From Rhabditoides inermis (taxonomy: Eukaryota; Nematoda; Chromadorea; Rhabditida; Rhabditidae): a DNA stretch of 64,000 nucleotides. Made by a program: the position numbers and the translations under genes. The notes beneath the pieces are model-generated. The model saw only the letters and a list, made by a program, of their open reading frames with translations. It ran no database searches and was not told the origin of the DNA. The stretch is from contig CAWZYM010000293.1 of the NCBI GenBank assembly GCA_963966185.1, positions 1,348,501-1,412,500 of the forward strand. The letters are read 5' to 3'. Of the stretch, positions 60,832 to 64,000 are shown one piece after another; position 1 is the stretch's first letter; each line of letters starts with the position of its first letter.

Positions 60832-63565
60832 GAAAAGATGTTTCCACACCTGTGCCATGCAAGAAAACAGATTGAAAATGTACAGAAACCACTTCGGAAA
60901 AATGTAATTCTTTCTTGTTGGCAATTCAGCGATGCCTCTCACCGGGAAATGATGTTTCCACACATGTGCCATGCAAGAAAACAGGTTGAAAATGTACAGA
61001 AACCACTTCGGAACAATCTAATTCTTTCTTGTTGGCAAGTCAGAGATGCCTCTCACCGGGAAATGATGTTTCCACACCTGTGCCATGCAAGAAAACAGGT
61101 TGAAAATGTACAGAAACCACTTCGGAATAATCTAATTCTTTCCAGTTGGCAAGTCAGAGATGCCTCTCACCGGGAAATGATGTTTCCACACCTGTGCCAT
61201 GCAAGAAAACAGGTTGAAAATGTACAGAAACCACTTCGGAATAATCTAATTCTTTCTTGTTGGCAAGTCAGCGATGCCTCTCACCGGGAAATGATGTTTC
61301 CACACCTGTGCCATGCAATAAAACAGGTTGAAAATGTACAGAAACCACTTCGGAATAATCTAATTCTTTCCAGTTGGCAAGTCAGCGATGCCTCTCACCG
61401 GGAAATGATGTTTCCACATCTGTGCCATGCAAGAAAACAGGTTAAAAATGTACAGAAACCACTTCGGAATAATCTAATTCTTTCCAGTTGGCAAGTCAGA
61501 GATGCCTCTCACCGGGAAATGATGTTTCCACACCTGTGCCATGCAAGAAAACAGGTTGAAAATGTACAGAAACCACTTCGAAATAATCTAATTCTATCCA
61601 GTTGGCAAGTCAGCGATGCTTCCCACCGGGAAATGATGTTTCCACACCTGTGCCATGCAAGAAAACAGGTTGAAAATGTACAGAAACCACTTCGGAATAA
61701 TCTAATTCTTTCCAGTTGGCAAGTCAGCGATGCCTCTCACCGGTAAATGATGTTTCACATCTGTGCCATGCAAGAAAACAGGTTGAAAATGTACAGAAAC
61801 CACTTCGGAATAATCTAATTCTTTCTTGTTGGCAAGTCAGCGATGCCTCTCACCGGGAAATGATGTTTCCACACCTGTGCCATGCAAGAAAACAGATTGA
61901 AAATGTACAGAAACCACTTCGGAATAATATAATTATTTCTTGTTGGCAAGTCAGCGATGCCTCTCACCGGGAAATGATGTTTCCACACATGTGCCATGCA
62001 AGAAAACAGGTTGAAAATGTACAGAAACCACTTCGGAACAATCTAATTCTTTCTTGTTGACAAGTCAGAGATGCCTCTCACCGGGAAATGATGTTTCCAC
62101 ACCTGTGCCATGCAAGAAAACAGGTTGAAAATGTACAGAAACCACTTCGGAATAATCTAATTCTTTCCAGTTGGCAAGTCAGCAATGCCTCTCACCGGGA
62201 AATGATGTTTCCACACCTGTGCCATGCAAGAAAACAGGTTGAAAATGTACAGAAACCACTTCGGAATAATCTAATTCTTTCTTGTTGGCAAGTCAGCGAT
62301 GCCTCTCACCGGGAAATGATGTTTCCACACCTGTGCCATGCAATAAAACAGGTTGAAAATGTACAGAAACCACTTCGAAATAATATAATTCTTTCTTGTT
62401 GGCAAGTCAGCGATGCCTCTCACCGGGAAATGATGTTTCCACACCTGTGCCATGCAAGAAAACAGGTTGAAAATGTACAGAAACCACTTCGGAATAATCT
62501 AATTCTTTCCAGTTGGCAAGTAAAAGATGCCTGTCACCGGGAAATGATGTTTCCACACCTGTGCCATGCAAGAAAACAGATTGAAAATGTACAGAAACCA
62601 CTTCGGAATAATCTAATTCTTTCCAGTTGGCAAGTCAGAAATGCCTCTCGCCGGGAAATGATGTTTCCACACCTGTGCCATGCAAGAAAACAGGTTGAAA
62701 ATGTACAGAAACCACTTCGGAATAATCCAATTCTTTCCAGTTGGCAAGTCAGAGATGCCTCTCACCGGGAAATGATGTTTTCACACCTGTGCCATGCAAG
62801 AAAACAGGTTGAAATCGTACAGAAACCACTTCGGAACAATCTAATTCTTTTCAGTTGGCAAGTCAGCGATGCCTCTCACCGGGAAATGATGTTTCCACAC
62901 TTGTGCCATGCAAGAAAACAGGTTGAAAATGTACAGAAACCACTTCGGAATAATCTAATTCTTTCCAGTTGGCAAGTCAGCGATGCCTCTCACCGGGAAA
63001 TGATGTTTCCACACCTGTGCCATGCAAGAAAACAGGTTGACAATGTACAGAAACCACTTCGGAATAATCTAATTCTTTCCAGTTGGCAAGTCAGCAATGC
63101 CTCTCACCGGGAAATGATGTTTCCACACCTGTGCCATGCAAGAAAACAGGTTGAAAATGTACAGAAACCACTTCGGAATAATCTAATTCTTTCCAGTTGG
63201 CAAGTCAGCGATGCCTCCCACCGGGAAATGATGTTTCCACACCTGTGCCATGCAAGAAAACAGGTTGAAAATGTACAGAAAGCACTTCGGAATAATCTAA
63301 TTCTTTCTTGTTGGCAAGTCAGAGATGCCTCTCACCGGGAAATGATGTTTCCACACCTGTGCCATGCAAGAAAACAGGTTGAAAATGTACAGAAACCACT
63401 TCGGAATAATCTAATTCTCTCCAGTTGGCAAGTCAGAGATGCCTCTCACCGGGAAATGATGTTTCACATCTGTGCCATGCAAGAAAACAGGTTGAAAATG
63501 TACAGAAACCACTTCGGAATAATCTAATTCTTTCTTGTTGGCAAGTCAGCGATGCCTCTCACCGG
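60832..63565 (+). repeat. Long HOR copy F (2734 bp, 24 monomers, truncated)
   Basis: Twenty-four monomers minus two D deletions. It follows the standard order to the A monomer and the next (ctctccagttgg, about 63417), then jumps to a single D monomer (63.46 kb) and the next K tag. Everything from the plain-monomer run to LK and aatagt is missing. Its K monomer has ggcaattcag (t at 60925) and a private aatgtaatt (about 60903). The same ggcaattcag recurs in the next K monomer (t at 63659), 2734 bp on. Confidence 0.92.
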
Positions 63566-64000
63566 GAAAAGATGTTTCCACACCTGTGCCATGCAAGAAA
63601 ACAGATTGAAAATGTACAGAAACCACTTCGGAAAAATATAATTCTTTCTTGTTGGCAATTCAGCGATGCCTCTCACCGGGAAATGATGTTTCCACACATG
63701 TGCCATGCAAGAAAACAGGTTGAAAATGTACAGAAACCACTTCGGAACAATCTAATTCTTTCTTGTTGGCAAGTCAGAGATGCCTCTCACCGGGAAATGA
63801 TGTTTCCACACCTGTGCCATGCAAGAAAACAGGTTGAAAATGTACAGAAACCACTTCGGAATAATCTAATTCTTTCCAGTTGGCAAGTCAGAGATGCCTC
63901 TCACCGGGAAATGATGTTTCCACACCTGTGCCATGCAAGAAAACAGGTTGAAAATGTACAGAAACCACTTCGGAATAATCTAATTCTTTCTTGTTGGCAA
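63566..64000 (+). repeat. Start of a further long HOR copy, cut by the window edge
   Basis: K monomer with ggcaattcag, then HM, a plain monomer and the start of a cttgttgg monomer, in the order of the other long HOR copies. The last monomer starts at 63908 and is cut after 93 bases. The array clearly continues beyond the window. Confidence 0.93.

Larger units (their letters stand above)
1..64000 (+). repeat. 114-bp tandem satellite array with higher-order structure
   Basis: The whole window is a head-to-tail array of one 114-bp monomer, all on the same strand. Taking 'gaaatgatg' as the monomer start, the first begins at base 1 and the last full one ends at 63907. That makes 561 full monomers and a 93-bp partial. 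The length is fully explained: 12 G-tag deletions, 53 D-tag deletions and single deletions near 19308 and 24127 (67 bases lost), against insertions of 6, 6 and 8 bases. No foreign sequence interrupts it. Variants recur at multi-kilobase periods, so monomers are grouped in higher-order repeats. Such arrays are known from centromeric and other heterochromatic regions of eukaryotes. A centromeric role here is inferred, not shown. Strand is arbitrary. Confidence 0.98.

Noticed and set aside
1..64000. CRISPR array
   Set aside because: Monomers abut directly with no unique spacers, and the repeat (114 bp) is far longer than a CRISPR repeat.
1..64000. Protein repeat array such as C2H2 zinc finger, TALE, PPR or ankyrin
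   Set aside because: The repeat is 38 residues, without the spaced Cys/Cys/His/His pattern of zinc fingers, and does not match the 34-residue TALE, 35-residue PPR or 33-residue ankyrin patterns. Frameshifts are fixed in the array.
1..64000. Transposon insertions, tRNA or rRNA genes, telomeric repeats
   Set aside because: The monomer count explains every base of length, so there is no space for inserted sequence, and no such motif was seen.
1..64000. Phasing with nucleosomes (3 x 114 = 342 = 2 x 171)
   Set aside because: The arithmetic coincidence with twice the alpha-satellite length is suggestive, but nothing in the sequence supports a three-monomer period, so it is not claimed.
1..64000. 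Assignment to a species or named satellite
   Set aside because: I do not recognise the monomer from memory, and composition alone does not identify a lineage.

Overview
The window is one uninterrupted block of satellite DNA. From base 1 to base 64000 it is a head-to-tail array of a 114-bp monomer, all copies in the same orientation. The count closes exactly. There are 561 complete monomers from base 1 to 63907 and a 93-bp partial one at 63908-64000. 561 x 114 = 63954; I count 67 single-base deletions and 20 inserted bases (6+6+8), which gives 63907. So no room is left for a transposon, gene or unique spacer. I see no protein-coding gene, tRNA, rRNA, CRISPR array or bacterial-type regulatory site. 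The consensus monomer is about 43% GC with two to three CpGs.

Monomers are alike but carry recurrent, position-specific variants that recur at long regular distances. This is the signature of higher-order repeats (HORs), as in centromeric or pericentromeric satellites of animals and plants. The source is therefore almost certainly a eukaryotic chromosome, plausibly a centromeric, pericentromeric or other heterochromatic array from a long-read assembly. I do not recognise the monomer family and cannot name the species.

Tags used below are short variant sequences. D = one-base deletion giving gtttcacatctg (113-bp unit). G = caccggaaat, one g lost (113 bp). K = gggaaaagatg. HM = cacacatgtgcc. 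EL = gggaattgatg. TN = ttcggactaatc. MK = gaaatgaagtt. P = ggaataatccaatt. KD = caagtaaaagatg. I = catgcaataaaac. LK = aaacagttaaaaaatg. A = cagaaagcac. V = gaaatggtg. TGA = ttgttgacaag. TAA = caccggtaaatg.

Layout: (1) 1-8.9 kb, short G-delimited repeats and part of an EL/TN/MK/P HOR, with a 2504-bp duplication; (2) 8.9-13.8 kb, K/D-type HORs of 6, 8 and 10 monomers; (3) 13786-18231, three copies of a 13-monomer HOR (1482 bp); (4) 18.2-26.2 kb, a 16-17-monomer EL/TN/MK/P HOR (1823, 1938, 1823 bp); (5) about 25.9-36.85 kb, a tandem duplication of a 48-monomer, 5459-bp block; (6) 36558-64000, a long K-to-K HOR in versions of 1480, 4671, 4671, 5127, 1822, 6503 and 2734 bp plus a partial copy. 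The size differences are whole-monomer gains and losses.

Because 114 is 3 x 38 and one frame of the consensus has no stop, the array shows spurious open frames of up to 1961 codons. I interpret these as by-products of monomer length, not genes. The biological content is the recombination record of the array: mapped crossover points inside hybrid monomers, a length-preserving six-monomer replacement, and variants carried through successive duplications.
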